Positions 19,305-29,403 of a DNA stretch of 64,000 bases are shown in pieces; within the stretch, counting starts at the first letter, position 1; each line of letters begins with the position of its first letter. The position numbers and the translations under genes are program-made. The notes under the pieces are model-generated. The model saw nothing but the letters and a program-made list of their open reading frames with translations, was not told the DNA's origin and made no database searches. The stretch comes from Jannaschia aquimarina. Lineage in GTDB: Bacteria; Pseudomonadota; Alphaproteobacteria; Rhodobacterales; Rhodobacteraceae. The stretch lies in the NCBI RefSeq assembly GCF_000877395.1, contig NZ_JYFE01000023.1:28665-92664 (forward strand), given 5' to 3'.

Positions 19305-19691
19305 ATGACCTTCGCACCCCAACATCCCGTCGTCTGGACCGAGATCCCCGTCACCGACCTCGCGGCCGGCCGGCGCTTCTATGAGAGCGTGTTCCAGTGG
19401 GCGATGGCACCCCAGTCCGGCCCGCCGAACGATTTCGTGTTCTTCACTCCGCCCAGCGCGGACGAGGGCATCGGCGGCCACATATACCCCGGCACACCGG
19501 CGCAGGATGGCGGCCCCACCATTCACCTCCAAGTCCCCGGGACGCTCGAGGATGCGGTGGATCGCGTTTGGAACGCAGGCGGCAAGGTGTTGGACATGCC
19601 GCCCGTCACCATCCCCGCCGGCCGTTTCGTCTATGCGCTCGACCCCGACGGCAATTCCATAGGTCTCTTCGAGCCCAAGCAGGGCGGATGA
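19305..19691 (+). CDS. VOC-superfamily (glyoxalase-like) protein
   Basis: A 128-residue protein of the vicinal-oxygen-chelate fold, with two beta-alpha-beta-beta-beta modules. PVVWTEIPVTDLAAGRRFYESVF opens the first and the sequence ends with YALDPDGNSIGLFE, both typical of the family. Such proteins may bind metal and act on small carbonyl or aromatic compounds; no substrate can be read from sequence. Overlaps the WYL regulator gene start by ATGA, so the two form a transcriptional and translational unit. Confidence 0.9.
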   Translation: MTFAPQHPVVWTEIPVTDLAAGRRFYESVFQWAMAPQSGPPNDFVFFTPPSADEGIGGHIYPGTPAQDGGPTIHLQVPGTLEDAVDRVWNAGGKVLDMPPVTIPAGRFVYALDPDGNSIGLFEPKQGG

Positions 19692-20380
19692 GACGGGCCG
19701 ACCGCCTTCTTCGGATCACGGATATCCTGCGCGGCGGTCGGCTGACCACCGCGCAGGATCTGGCCGACCGTCTGGAAGTGTCGAAGCGCACGATCTACCG
19801 CGATGTGGCCGATCTGATCGCCAACCGCGTCCCGATCGAGGGCGAGGCGGGCATGGGCTACGTCATGCGGCAAGGCTACGACCTGCCGCCGATCATGTTC
19901 ACCGCCGAAGAGGTGGTGGCCCTGGTCGGCGGCGCCCGCCTGATCCGCGCCTGGGGCGGGGGCCGGATGGGCCGATCCGCCGAGGCCGCGCTGGACAAGA
20001 TCGCCGCCGTCCTGCCGGATCCCGAAGCCGCCCGGGCCGGATCCGTTCACATCCACGCCTTCCGCCCATCGGAGCAGTCGCGAGAGACCGCGGACCGGCT
20101 GGACGGTATCGAAGCGGCAACCGAGGCGGGCTGCTATCTGTCCTTCGCCTACAGCGACGAACGAGGCCGGCCCACACGCCGTACCGTGCGCCCTCTGGGC
20201 CTGTGGTTCTGGGGAAAGGTCTGGACCATGGTTGCGTGGTGCGAATTGCGACAGGACTTCCGCATGTTCCGCGTCGATCGCATGTCCGAGATGAACGCGG
20301 GCGAGCGATTTCCTCCGGATCCCGATCGCACCATCGAGGCGTTCCGCCGAAGCCAGCCCTGCCTACCGCCGGAATGGTGA
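19688..20380 (+). CDS. HTH plus WYL-domain transcription regulator (YafY type)
   Basis: A 230-residue regulator. The N-terminal helix-turn-helix (LLRITDILRGGRLTTAQDLADRL, then VSKRTIYRDV) is of the HTH_11 type. The C-terminal WYL domain (about 130-210) contains CYLSFAYSDERGRPTRRTVRPLGL and the tryptophan-containing FWGKVWTMVAWCEL. The WYL domain is a ligand-sensing module in this family. Starts at the ATGA overlap with the VOC gene. Likely controls the VOC gene and itself through the inverted repeat at 19240; the signal is unknown. Its last 18 bases overlap a convergent gene. Confidence 0.9.
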   Translation: MRRADRLLRITDILRGGRLTTAQDLADRLEVSKRTIYRDVADLIANRVPIEGEAGMGYVMRQGYDLPPIMFTAEEVVALVGGARLIRAWGGGRMGRSAEAALDKIAAVLPDPEAARAGSVHIHAFRPSEQSRETADRLDGIEAATEAGCYLSFAYSDERGRPTRRTVRPLGLWFWGKVWTMVAWCELRQDFRMFRVDRMSEMNAGERFPPDPDRTIEAFRRSQPCLPPEW

Positions 20381-20941
20381 GGGGCGAAGCCCCTGGGCGG
20401 CGGACGCTGCGACATCCGCGATCCGCTTGGCGCGGGTCGCTTCGGTTTTCGCCGTCTTGACCCATTCCAACGTGCCGCGTGTGACCGATCGGGGCCAGCC
20501 GTCCCACACGGCGCGCAGATCGCCCAATGCCGCATCGAGATCTTCCGGCACCACACCGGCCTCGATCTCGTCGAGGAAGGTCCACATCCCCGAGTCCTTC
20601 GCGGCCTCAATGGCGTCCTCCCCCGCCTCGGTCATCGCGCCAGAGGTGCGCGCGGCCTCAACCAAACGCTTGTTCAGAGCCGACCAGGCAGAGCCCGGCC
20701 TGCGCGGTGCAATCAGATGGGCCGAGCGGTCTTCATCGATCCTGTTAACGACCGCGTCGATCCAGCCCCAGCACAAGAGTTCCTCGACCGCCTCGATCCA
20801 GGGCAGGTGATCAGGGTGATGCGCCTTGTAGGTGGCAAGCCAGACGCCTTCCTCGTCTCGATGATGCACGGCCAGCCACTCGCGCAGATCCGGCCGCGAC
20901 CGGACCGTGACCAGCGGGCGATCCTTGTGCGTCTCGCTCAT
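20363..20941 (-). CDS. YdeI/OmpD-associated-family protein
   Basis: A 192-residue protein of the YdeI/OmpD-associated family (bacteriocin-protection type). Recognised by [19 protein letters not shown], then [20 protein letters not shown] and the [15 protein letters not shown] stretch, with a C-terminal basic region ([16 protein letters not shown]). Its precise role is unknown. The ATG at 20941 overlaps the pseudouridine synthase stop by ATGA. Its 3' end overlaps the converging WYL gene. Confidence 0.85.
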   Translation of the reverse strand: MSETHKDRPLVTVRSRPDLREWLAVHHRDEEGVWLATYKAHHPDHLPWIEAVEELLCWGWIDAVVNRIDEDRSAHLIAPRRPGSAWSALNKRLVEAARTSGAMTEAGEDAIEAAKDSGMWTFLDEIEAGVVPEDLDAALGDLRAVWDGWPRSVTRGTLEWVKTAKTEATRAKRIADVAASAAQGLRPSPFRR

Positions 20942-21465
20942 ACCGCTCGCCACTCGCCCGGCAGCAGATCCTCGACGCTCCAATCCCCGACCGACCAGCG
21001 CACGAGCCTCAGGACAGGTAGGCCCACATGGGCACACATCCGGCGCACCTGACGGTTGCGTCCCTCGGTGATCGTCAGCCGCAACCAGGCGTCCGGAACG
21101 GTCTTGCGCAGCCGCACGGGTGGATCGCGCGGCCACAGGTCGGGGGCCGCGACCTCTTCGACCTCGGCGGGCCGGGTCAATCCGTCCTTCAGGGTCACGC
21201 CACGCCGCAAGGCGTTCAGCGCCGCCGCATCCGGCGTCCCTTCGACAAGCGCGAAGTAGGTTTTCGGCGTCTTCGCCTTCGGCGACGTGATCCGCGCTTG
21301 CAGCCGGCCGTCATCGGTCAACGCGAGCAGGCCTTCGCTGTCCCGATCCAGCCGTCCCGCCGCGTAGACGCCCTTGGGCAGACCGAGCCTCGAAAGCCCC
21401 GGCCATTTCCCTTCGTCGGTGAACTGACTCAGCATGTTCATCGGCTTGTTGACCAGCACGATCAC
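20938..21465 (-). CDS. rluE: RluE-type 23S rRNA pseudouridine synthase
   Basis: A 175-residue pseudouridine synthase of the RsuA/RluB/E/F family, without an S4 domain. The active-site stretch is [17 protein letters not shown], which contains the catalytic aspartate. [29 protein letters not shown] and [10 protein letters not shown] follow in order. RluE modifies U2457 of 23S rRNA in E. coli; I infer the same class from length and sequence. The start is probably the GTG at 21465, with GGGGGA eight bases upstream. A GTG five codons before is possible. Confidence 0.82.
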   Translation of the reverse strand: MIVLVNKPMNMLSQFTDEGKWPGLSRLGLPKGVYAAGRLDRDSEGLLALTDDGRLQARITSPKAKTPKTYFALVEGTPDAAALNALRRGVTLKDGLTRPAEVEEVAAPDLWPRDPPVRLRKTVPDAWLRLTITEGRNRQVRRMCAHVGLPVLRLVRWSVGDWSVEDLLPGEWRAV

Positions 21466-21554
21466 GCGACCATCCCCCACTCGTGCGCATATCCTTTGCC
21501 CGATCGGGCGGTCCCGCGCTACCTTCGACCCAAAACACGAGGGAGAGCAGCCCC

Positions 21555-22058
21555 ATGATCGGACGTCTCGCAGGCGTCGTGCTGGCCGTGTTTGTGGGCG
21601 GCACAGCCAGTCAGGCCCCCGAATTCGCCCAACAATACCAGCAACGCCTTGGCGGCGCGGTGGATGAGCTATCCCGCATTGTCGCCGATTTCGACCGCGA
21701 CGCCTACGAGGCGGGTCTGACGCGGCAGGACGCCCTTGCCGCGATGACCGGATCGGAGTTCGTCCTCCGGCGGCAGGCCTCCATGCGCCGAAATATCGAC
21801 AGGCTGGGGCGAATGGGTGCTCAGATCGACCGCCTGCGGGCCGAGCCGACCGGACTGGGTCGCGTCGCCCTCGTGGCTCGGGCACCCGATCCCGAACTGG
21901 CGCGCCGGACCTGGGACGACTTTCAGCCGGCCATTCCCATCACGCCGACCGGCTTCGGCCTGGGCGCGACCGGCGCGTTCCTCGGTTGGCTCTTGGCCCA
22001 ACTTCTCCGAATGCCGTTCCGCAGGCGCACGTCTCAGCCGGCCCGTTCGTCCCTGTAG
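21555..22058 (+). CDS. DUF2937-family protein
   Basis: The 167-residue protein has an N-terminal signal or membrane anchor ([20 protein letters not shown]) and a helical middle part ([18 protein letters not shown]). The conserved [19 protein letters not shown] precedes a second membrane segment ([17 protein letters not shown]). This is the DUF2937 layout; function is unknown. A GGGAGA sequence precedes the ATG at 21555. Its last 25 bases overlap a convergent gene. Confidence 0.85.
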   Translation: MIGRLAGVVLAVFVGGTASQAPEFAQQYQQRLGGAVDELSRIVADFDRDAYEAGLTRQDALAAMTGSEFVLRRQASMRRNIDRLGRMGAQIDRLRAEPTGLGRVALVARAPDPELARRTWDDFQPAIPITPTGFGLGATGAFLGWLLAQLLRMPFRRRTSQPARSSL

Positions 22059-22546
22059 ATCCGGAACTCGGGCGACGACGCGGCATAGATCACATTCGCA
22101 AGCTTCGGATCGTCGTAGGCATCGTCATTCGTGACATGCCCATCGTAGCCACCGACCTTGACCAGATCCGTCCCGTCCCGCCAGCAGATGTTGAGACCGT
22201 GTTCCGCTTCCCAATCGCAATCCGCCTCCAGGCTCACGAACCAAGCCGTCTTGAAGTAGTCCTGCCGCACCGTGATCGAGCGGGGGCGGACATGGGCCCA
22301 GATCGCCTCAGGCCCGGCGGGGACGCCCATCTGCGCATCCAGCCAATCCTCTCCGCCGACGGCTGAGTGGTAATCGCGGTAGTAGGCGTAGACATGGCGC
22401 CAGGTCGTGCTCAAGGCCTCGGGAGGCAGCGTCATGAACCGGTCGAACGCAGCGCGTCCATCGTCGGTGATCGGTTCGAATTCCAACAGCGCGACCTCGA
22501 CGCCGCCGAAGATTGGCGGCCGGACGGGCGTCTCACGATGGGTCAA
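22034..22546 (-). CDS. Uncharacterised 170-residue protein
   Basis: A cytoplasmic protein of 170 residues. It contains LEFEPITDDGRAAFDRFMTL, then HVYAYYRDYHSAVGGEDWL and SLEADCDWEAEHGLNICWRD, with KVGGYDGHVTND later on. The layout reminds me of DUF6985-type proteins, but I am not sure of that assignment. Start at 22546 overlaps the polA stop by ATGA, so it is probably expressed with polA. Frame, length and ATGA coupling make it credible as a real gene. Confidence 0.7.
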   Translation of the reverse strand: MTHRETPVRPPIFGGVEVALLEFEPITDDGRAAFDRFMTLPPEALSTTWRHVYAYYRDYHSAVGGEDWLDAQMGVPAGPEAIWAHVRPRSITVRQDYFKTAWFVSLEADCDWEAEHGLNICWRDGTDLVKVGGYDGHVTNDDAYDDPKLANVIYAASSPEFRIYRDERAG

Positions 22547-25347
22547 TGCGCCTCGGCCCAGGTCTTGCCCACACCGGCATCGACGACGATCGGAACCGAG
22601 AGCGACCGGACCGGCATGTTCGCACCCTCCATCACCTCGCGGGCGCGCTCGATCAGCGCGTCAGCGGCGTCCTCGGCGGCTTCGAACAGCAATTCGTCGT
22701 GGACCTGTAGCAGCATCCTCGCGTCGATCCCCTCGATCGCGGCCTCCATGCGCGCCATGGCGCGGCGGATGATATCGGCATTCGACCCCTGGATCGGCGC
22801 GTTGATTGCCGCGCGGCGCGCATAGCCGGCCTGCGGTCCTTTCTGGCCGACACCCGGTGTGTGGACCTTGCGGCCGAACAGCGTCGTGACGAACCCGTCC
22901 TTCTTCGCGCGCTCGGTCGTTTCGTCCATGTAGTCCTTGATGCCGGGGAACTTCTCGAAATAGCGCTTGATGAACTCGCTCGCCTCCTCACGCGGGATCC
23001 GCAGATTGCGGGCCAACCCGAAGCCCGAGATGCCGTAGACGATCCCGTAATTGATCGCCTTCGCAGATCGCCTGACGTCGGGCGTCATCTCGTCGAGTGG
23101 CACGCCGAACATCTCGGACGCGGTGACCGAGTGGATGTCATGGCCAGCCCGGAACGCCTCTTCCAGCGCGGGAACGTCTGCGAACTCGGTCAGCAAACGC
23201 AGCTCGATCTGGCTGTAGTCGAGGCTGACAAGCACCCGACCTTCGGGAGCGACGAAGGCCTCGCGGATACGGCGCCCCTCTTCGGTGCGGACGGGGATGT
23301 TCTGAAGGTTGGGATCCGAAGACGCCAATCGCCCGGTATTCGCCCCGGCGATCGAATAGGACGTGTGCACCCGCCCCGTCTCGTCGTTGATATGGGTCTG
23401 GAGGTTGTCGGTATAGGTGTTCTTCAGCTTGGCGATCTGGCGCCAGTCCAGCACGCGGCGGGCCAGATCGTGTTCCGTCGCCAGGTCCTCCAGTACGTCC
23501 GCGCCGGTCGCCCAGGCGCCGGTCTTGGTCTTCTTTCCTCCCGGCAGGCCCATCTCGTCGAACAGGATCTCGCCCAGCTGGCTGGGTGAGCCGACGTTGA
23601 AGGGCTTGCCCGCCAGCGCGTGGATGTCGGCCTCCAGTTCAGCCATCTTCTGCGCGAAGGCCCCCGACATCCGACTGAGATGGTCGCGGTCGACCTGAAT
23701 GCCGTGCATCTCCATCCGTGCGAGGACGGGGACCATTGGGCGCTCGAGCGTTTCATAGACCTGGGTGACATGCTCGGAATGCAGGCGCGGCTTCAGCAGG
23801 TGCCAGAGGCGCCACGTCACCTCCGCATCCTCGGCGGCATAGGGAGCGGCCTTGTCGATCGGCACCCGGTCGAAGGTCACAGCCGACTTTCCGGTCCCGA
23901 TCAACTCCTTGATCGGGATGCATTGGTGATTGAGATAACGGTCCGCCAGAACGTCCATCCCGTGCGCATGCAGTCCGGAATGCTGAGCGTAGGAAAGCAG
24001 CATGGTATCGTCGATTGGGGCGACCGTGACCCCGTACCGGGCGAAGATCTTGAAGTCGTACTTCATGTTCTGACCGATCTTCAGGACCGCCGGATCCTCC
24101 AGGACGGGTCCGAGCATCTCCAGCGCGCGGTCGAGCGGCATCTGACCCTCGGCCAGCGTGCCCGTGCCGAACAGATCGTCTTCTCCGGACTTGTGGCCGA
24201 GCGGAACGTAGCAGGCCGCTCCTGCTCCGGTGCTCAGCGAGATGCCGACAAGCTCTGCCGTCATTTCGTTCAGCGACGTCGTTTCGGTGTCGACCGCCAC
24301 GATGCCCACCGCGTTGATACGGTCGATCCAGCTTTGCAGACCGGCTTCGTCGGTCACCGTCTCATAGACGGAATGATCGATGGCCGGCATCTCGACGGCG
24401 GCCGGCTGGTTCGGCTCCGCTGCGATGTCCGGCGCCTTCGGCGGTTCCACCTCGAAACGTTCCGCGATCCGGCGCGTCAGGGTGCGGAATTCCATCCGGT
24501 TCAGGAAATCGAGCAACGCATCCGGCTCCGGCGCACGCAACTCCAGATCGTCCAGCGTGAAGGCGAGCGGCACATCGTCGTCCAGCCGGACCAGCTCGCG
24601 CGACATGCGGATCTGATCCGCCTTCTCGAGCAGCGTCTCGCGACGCTTGGGTTGCTTGATCGCCTCGGCATTGGCCAGCAGATTGTCCAGATCGCCCCAT
24701 TCACCGATCAGTTGCGCGGCCGTCTTGATCCCAATCCCCGGCGCACCGGGAACGTTGTCAGTGCTGTCCCCCGCCAGAGCCTGGACATCGACCACCCGAT
24801 CGGGGCCGACGCCGAAGTACTTCTCGACCCCTTCGACGTCGATCGTCTCGTCCGGTTTGCCCTGGATGCCGGGCTTGGTCATCTCGACCCCGCCCCCGAC
24901 GAGTTGCATCAGATCCTTGTCGGCGCTGACGATGGTGCAGCGGCCACCCGCCTCCCGGACCTGGCGGGCAAGGGTGGCGATGATGTCGTCGGCTTCGAAC
25001 CCCTCCATCTCTTCGCAGGCGACATTGAAGGCACGCGTCGCCTCCCGGGTCAGCGGAATCTGGGGCCGCAGGTCTTCGGGCAATTCCGGACGATGACCCT
25101 TGTAGTCCGGATAGATGTCATTGCGGAACGTATGACTGCCCTTGTCGAAGATGACCGCCAGATGCGTCGCCGCGTCGGGCCCTTCATTCCGCTCCAGATA
25201 CCGGTCCAACATGTTGCAGAAGCCGGAGACGGCACCGATGGGCAGCCCATCCGACTTGCGCGTCAACGGCGGCAGGGCGTGGAAGGCGCGGAAGATGTAG
25301 GCCGACCCGTCGATCAGATGCAGGTGGCACCCTTTGCCGAACGTCAT
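22543..25347 (-). CDS. polA: DNA polymerase I
   Basis: A 934-residue three-domain polymerase for gap filling and Okazaki-fragment processing. The 5' nuclease domain (about 1-290) includes HLIDGSAYIFRAFHALPP and FEADDIIATLA. The 3'-5' exonuclease domain (about 330-520) keeps the DxE in VDTETTS, so proofreading is likely retained. The polymerase domain has DYSQIELR, RRSAKAINYGIVYG and QVHDELLFE as motifs A, B and C. The ATG at 25347 is chosen because family homology begins at MTFGKGCHLHLIDGS. A long open frame on the opposite strand is a codon-bias shadow. Confidence 0.97.
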   Translation of the reverse strand: MTFGKGCHLHLIDGSAYIFRAFHALPPLTRKSDGLPIGAVSGFCNMLDRYLERNEGPDAATHLAVIFDKGSHTFRNDIYPDYKGHRPELPEDLRPQIPLTREATRAFNVACEEMEGFEADDIIATLARQVREAGGRCTIVSADKDLMQLVGGGVEMTKPGIQGKPDETIDVEGVEKYFGVGPDRVVDVQALAGDSTDNVPGAPGIGIKTAAQLIGEWGDLDNLLANAEAIKQPKRRETLLEKADQIRMSRELVRLDDDVPLAFTLDDLELRAPEPDALLDFLNRMEFRTLTRRIAERFEVEPPKAPDIAAEPNQPAAVEMPAIDHSVYETVTDEAGLQSWIDRINAVGIVAVDTETTSLNEMTAELVGISLSTGAGAACYVPLGHKSGEDDLFGTGTLAEGQMPLDRALEMLGPVLEDPAVLKIGQNMKYDFKIFARYGVTVAPIDDTMLLSYAQHSGLHAHGMDVLADRYLNHQCIPIKELIGTGKSAVTFDRVPIDKAAPYAAEDAEVTWRLWHLLKPRLHSEHVTQVYETLERPMVPVLARMEMHGIQVDRDHLSRMSGAFAQKMAELEADIHALAGKPFNVGSPSQLGEILFDEMGLPGGKKTKTGAWATGADVLEDLATEHDLARRVLDWRQIAKLKNTYTDNLQTHINDETGRVHTSYSIAGANTGRLASSDPNLQNIPVRTEEGRRIREAFVAPEGRVLVSLDYSQIELRLLTEFADVPALEEAFRAGHDIHSVTASEMFGVPLDEMTPDVRRSAKAINYGIVYGISGFGLARNLRIPREEASEFIKRYFEKFPGIKDYMDETTERAKKDGFVTTLFGRKVHTPGVGQKGPQAGYARRAAINAPIQGSNADIIRRAMARMEAAIEGIDARMLLQVHDELLFEAAEDAADALIERAREVMEGANMPVRSLSVPIVVDAGVGKTWAEAH

Positions 25348-25544
25348 GATCTCGATCCCCCGCTGCCATTCGATCGTCCTTCTGACACGATGGCCGGGCA
25401 CGCGCCACGTCTTGTAGGCAGGCAGGGACCGAGCCGTGAAAGACCGGCTGGGGCGGACCAGTCTGCCGTTGCCTCGGTCAGCGTCCGGGAATGCGTGGGG
25501 TCGGTGCCGTGAGCTTTGTGTTGCGTCAGGGTGAGCTGACCGCT

Positions 25545-26225
25545 CTAGGCGGCAATCACCGACTGAGCCGCGTGCAGGAAAACCGCGATGAAATAGACCA
25601 CGGACGCCGCGACGACGAAGGCATGCCAGATCGTGTTATGGTACCGGACCCGCTCCATCAGCAGGAACGGAGTTCCAAATGTGTACAAAAGACCCCCGGC
25701 CACCATCAGCCCCAGTACGGGCCAAGAGACGGTCGAGATGACCTCCTGCCCGCCCGCCAGAACGGCCCAGCCCATGGCCAGGGCGATACCCACCGAAAGC
25801 GCGGTCGACCGGCGGCGCTTGAGAAAGGTGGTCGCCGTCGCCACGACGGCCGCAGTCCAGATCGCTGCCAGGAAGGTGGAGCCGGCACCGGACAGCATGA
25901 CAAAAGGCGTAACCGTTCCCGCGATCTTTATGTAGATCGCGGACAGGTCGATCCGGCGCAAGCGGTCGGTCCAGCCCGGATGATAGACATGATTGTAGGC
26001 AAGCGATGCCGTCAGCATTGCAATAAGGCAGATGCCGTAAACACTGACACCCAGGACACCTGTCAGATTGCCATGCCACAGAACTGTCAGAGTGATCAGG
26101 ACGGGCACCGCGGCCAGCGCGGCGATCAGTCCCAGCAGGTGGACGACTGCATCCGACATCCGCTCGGCCCGGCTGTAGAGCCTTGGACCGTCCAGATCCG
26201 GGGGCATGACGACGCGTCTGGACAT
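25545..26225 (-). CDS. Hemolysin III family membrane protein
   Basis: The 226-residue protein has seven predicted membrane helices and the PAQR/hemolysin-III pattern. RAERMSDAVVHLLG opens it, then SLAYNHVYHPGWTDRLRRIDLSAIYIKIAG and YHNTIWHAFVVAAS, which carry the conserved histidines and serine of the family. Members may be hydrolases or membrane-fluidity sensors; haemolysis is not implied. It lies alone, about 200 bases from polA and 170 bases from the next gene. Confidence 0.9.
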   Translation of the reverse strand: MSRRVVMPPDLDGPRLYSRAERMSDAVVHLLGLIAALAAVPVLITLTVLWHGNLTGVLGVSVYGICLIAMLTASLAYNHVYHPGWTDRLRRIDLSAIYIKIAGTVTPFVMLSGAGSTFLAAIWTAAVVATATTFLKRRRSTALSVGIALAMGWAVLAGGQEVISTVSWPVLGLMVAGGLLYTFGTPFLLMERVRYHNTIWHAFVVAASVVYFIAVFLHAAQSVIAA

Positions 26226-26392
26226 GATTCCAGTCTAGACCTCAACGGAGACGTGACAAATCGCGAAACGACAACCTTTCGTGAACAGAGCGGTTCCGAA
26301 AGTAACAGATGTGCGTTTAAGCATCGTAAACGCAGTGGGCAGGCCAGGATATCCCCTAAGGCGCCCTCAACCTGCGGTCCACCGCTCATGGA

Positions 26393-27985
26393 TCACTGAA
26401 TAGCCGGGCGGACCTCGTAGAGCGTGAACCGCCCTTCCTGCGCGACCAGATCAAGGCCGTCTACCAGACCATCAATCGCAGGGCCTCGATCGACAACGAT
26501 CGCATGGGTCAGCTTTTGGTCCCAGTTTTCGAGGTACGGAAGCCGTTCCGCCAGATCTTCGGTCAGCGGCGTCGTCAGAAACCTGTAGTCAATCGCCTGT
26601 CCGATGAACACTGCGTGATCCGCCCATTCCGGTCGTACCGAAAGCAGATGCGTCCCCTGAAAGAGGGTAGGTACGAACGCGCTACGGGCAGCGACCAGAT
26701 GAGCATGGACATGATAGTAGCTTCGATCACGCTGGTGACCTGCGCCGCGAAGCCCAGCCACTCTCGCTCCGGGCGGCAGATCTCGCGAGACTTCTCGGAG
26801 ATCCGCCACTTCTTGCGAATAGGTAGCCGCGATGTCGTGAAACACCCACGCTCTGCCGCCGATCAGCAGACCGAGGACCACAGCGATGACGATTGCGCTA
26901 CGCGGCCGCAGATCAATCCAGAATGTGCTCGCAAATAGAACTGCAATCAGGACAACGGGAACGCGAATATGAACGAGTGCGATCCCGTTGAGCCAGGTCG
27001 GTGCGAGTAGAGATGCGACAGCGAGCGCGATAATCGGTCCCTTCATGCGCGGAGCGACTGCAAGGCGGTTGTGTCCCTTGGCAAAAACGCGGAGTCCGCA
27101 TCCGACAATGACCATGATGGCCGCGGCCGAGATCAGCGTCATTGAAGAGAACCCGGTCTCACCGACCTGCACCAGCGGCGACATCGCGGCGCGGAAACGA
27201 TCGCTCAGGATACCGAATTCGGTCCTCGTGCTCGCATCGCTTTCTGGCGCGGAAACCAGGCTCACAATGAGGACAACGATCGGCAGGACGAACGGTATAC
27301 CCTCGATCAGCAGGATACCGATCCGACGTTTGACCGGTCCGCTTCCGTTGGCAGCCCGTTGGACCTCGCGACCGAAAGCGGCGATGCCGAGAATTAGAAA
27401 TGCGAAGAAATGCATGATGTAGAGAGCAGCGGCGAACAGGATGAAGAAAGGCATCCTCCAGCGAGCCCAACGCCCCTCTTCCATCGCCAGCCAGAGAGCG
27501 AGACCATAGAGCATGAATGGCAAGCTGAATACGAAGTTCTGGAAGCCCCACATGAAGGGAGCTGAAAATACCAGAAGCGCGCTTGCGGCGGGCCAAGTCG
27601 TCCATCGCCCGAGGGCGACGCGTGAAACGACCATCGTCGCCGCGATCAGATTCACCGCATAGATCGCGATAAGGACTGAGGCAAACTCTTCAGCTTCTCC
27701 GGGGAAGCCCGTGAGATGCCAGACGAGGTCCGCAGCAGAATTCGGGATCAGTCCGAATGTATATTCGTAGTAGGTATCGAGAGGGCCGCCTTCGGACGCA
27801 GCAGCAATATGGAGCCGGGCTATGTGGTTCGGTAGATCGACCAGCGGAAGGTGCGGGTTCGAGACGATCGCGGCGACGGAAACGATAGCGCAGAGCGCGA
27901 ACGCCATGAAAGGAACTGCGCCGAGGCCGCGCGTCCTATCGGGGATTGCCCGCTCCTTCGACCCGATATCGAAAACGTGGCTCAT
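26393..27985 (-). CDS. Large multi-pass membrane protein, GT-C-like
   Basis: The 530-residue protein has about eleven hydrophobic segments and a short C-terminal soluble part. The first outside loop carries HLPLVDLPNHIARLHIAA, the kind of acidic loop motif found after the first helix in GT-C membrane glycosyltransferases. I do not recognise the exact family. It lies beside GtrB and GtrA genes, which supply undecaprenyl-linked sugars, so it may be the sugar-transferring partner; this is inferred from context only. By eye its bases are less GC-rich than those of the housekeeping genes nearby, which could mean horizontal origin. Confidence 0.65.
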   Translation of the reverse strand: MSHVFDIGSKERAIPDRTRGLGAVPFMAFALCAIVSVAAIVSNPHLPLVDLPNHIARLHIAAASEGGPLDTYYEYTFGLIPNSAADLVWHLTGFPGEAEEFASVLIAIYAVNLIAATMVVSRVALGRWTTWPAASALLVFSAPFMWGFQNFVFSLPFMLYGLALWLAMEEGRWARWRMPFFILFAAALYIMHFFAFLILGIAAFGREVQRAANGSGPVKRRIGILLIEGIPFVLPIVVLIVSLVSAPESDASTRTEFGILSDRFRAAMSPLVQVGETGFSSMTLISAAAIMVIVGCGLRVFAKGHNRLAVAPRMKGPIIALAVASLLAPTWLNGIALVHIRVPVVLIAVLFASTFWIDLRPRSAIVIAVVLGLLIGGRAWVFHDIAATYSQEVADLREVSRDLPPGARVAGLRGAGHQRDRSYYHVHAHLVAARSAFVPTLFQGTHLLSVRPEWADHAVFIGQAIDYRFLTTPLTEDLAERLPYLENWDQKLTHAIVVDRGPAIDGLVDGLDLVAQEGRFTLYEVRPAIQ

Positions 27986-28281
27986 CTTGCACCTGTCGGC
28001 ATCTCGTAAGGAGTATTGTCGATCATTTGCCGGGGTTCCGCGGCGGAAATGTGTCGATACCTTGAAGGTGACGCGGATTTCTCAGGTGCACGCTATGAGC
28101 GTTTGATCCCCGTCATCGGTCTGGCTTGAAAAACCTTGGCGGCATCGGTCGCATGTCAGGCCTGCTGCGCGCGCCGGACGATCTGACGGCGGAAATGTCA
28201 CAGCTCCGCCGCACTTCGGCCGACTTGGAGAGGCAACCTGCGGCAGTCGTAAGCTGGGCAGTACGTATCCAAGGGGCAGAA
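27986..28281. other. Divergent control region of the gtr-like genes
   Basis: About 296 bases between two divergent starts. The plus-strand frame is open from a TTG at 28126, so a longer N-terminus for GtrB is possible; I prefer the start at 28282. An 11-base direct repeat GGCGGAAATGT occurs at 28042 and 28188. No promoter with two good hexamers could be picked out. No small gene or tRNA was seen. Confidence 0.4.
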
Positions 28282-29298
28282 ATGGCCAAGATCGAACAGA
28301 TCCTTCCGGCAGTTCGGGTGCCTTCCGCCTCGAGAGTGCGCGAGATTCGAAAGGTCTCGCTGATCGTCCCGGTACTCAACGAGCAGGACGCCATCGCCGC
28401 CTTCCTCGACCGGATCGAAGAAGTGATGGCACCGCTTGCCAAGGAGTACGTCTACAGCGTGATCTTCGTGAACGACGGAAGCACTGACGCGACTGAATTC
28501 GCCATCCGGAGCAGAATGCAAAGTGACGGCCGTATCAGTCTCATCAATCTGTCACGGAACTTCGGCAAGGAAGCGGCCCTGTCTGCCGGCCTCGATCATG
28601 CGGACGGCGACGCATGCATACCTATCGACGTCGATCTTCAGGACCCGCCCGAACTCCTCCCGCAAATGCTGGGTCACTGGAAGAAAGGCGCCCTCGTGGT
28701 AAACGCGCGACGCACGTGCCGCGCGACCGATACCTGGATGAAGAGAGCGACAGCCGGCAGTTTCTACAAGATCTTCAACGCAATGGCCGATCAGCGGATC
28801 CCTCCGGATGTCGGCGATTTCCGCCTTCTGGATCGACAGGTCGTCGATGTCCTGCGCGGCATGGGGGAACGGGTCCGCTTCAACAAGGCGCTCTTCAGTT
28901 GGGTCGGATTCGAGACTGCCGAAGTGACTTTCGAACGCCCCAGGCGCGAGAGCGGCACAAGCGCATGGAACTACTGGCGCCTGTGGAACTTCGCGTTGGA
29001 CGGGATTTTTAGCTCGTCGACGGCTCCCCTGCGGATCTGGACCTATGCAGGTGCCGTCCTGGCGTCCCTGTCTTTTCTCTACGCAGGCTTCGTTCTGCTT
29101 CAGACACTGATCGTCGGCGTCGACGTGCCCGGCTACGCATCGACCCTGATCTTGATCCTTCTGTTCGGCGGACTGAACCTTTTCGCCATAGGGATCATCG
29201 GAGAATATGTCGGCCGCATCTATTCGGAGGTCCGGGAGCGGCCGCTCTACGTTCTGCGATCGGTCCATATGACTGAGAAGGCCGCGACCGATGACTAG
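28282..29298 (+). CDS. GtrB-type family 2 glycosyltransferase
   Basis: The 338-residue protein is a polyprenyl-phosphate sugar transferase of family GT2. VSLIVPVLNEQDAI, FVNDGSTDAT and PIDVDLQDPPELLPQM are the nucleotide- and metal-binding motifs, and two membrane helices form the C-terminal third. This is the GtrB/DPM1-like layout: it makes an undecaprenyl-phosphate-linked sugar on the inner face of the membrane. The ATG at 28282 has AAGGGG close by. GtrA follows after about 105 bases, and large membrane proteins flank both. Confidence 0.9.
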   Translation: MAKIEQILPAVRVPSASRVREIRKVSLIVPVLNEQDAIAAFLDRIEEVMAPLAKEYVYSVIFVNDGSTDATEFAIRSRMQSDGRISLINLSRNFGKEAALSAGLDHADGDACIPIDVDLQDPPELLPQMLGHWKKGALVVNARRTCRATDTWMKRATAGSFYKIFNAMADQRIPPDVGDFRLLDRQVVDVLRGMGERVRFNKALFSWVGFETAEVTFERPRRESGTSAWNYWRLWNFALDGIFSSSTAPLRIWTYAGAVLASLSFLYAGFVLLQTLIVGVDVPGYASTLILILLFGGLNLFAIGIIGEYVGRIYSEVRERPLYVLRSVHMTEKAATDD

Positions 29299-29403
29299 CC
29301 GGTACGAATGTCTCTACCGCATGAACCCCAGCCGACATTCCACCAGACTTGAAGTGCGGCGAGGCAAGCGCGTCGTTTTTCGACAGAGAACGAAAGCGGC
29401 GCG

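Noticed and set aside
23620..25512. 630-codon open frame on the plus strand opposite polA
   Set aside because: It mirrors polA codons, has no family motif and is made by codon bias at high GC.
28042..28198. Direct repeat GGCGGAAATGT, 146 bases apart, before GtrB
   Set aside because: Only two 11-base copies at GC-rich sites; chance is a fair explanation.
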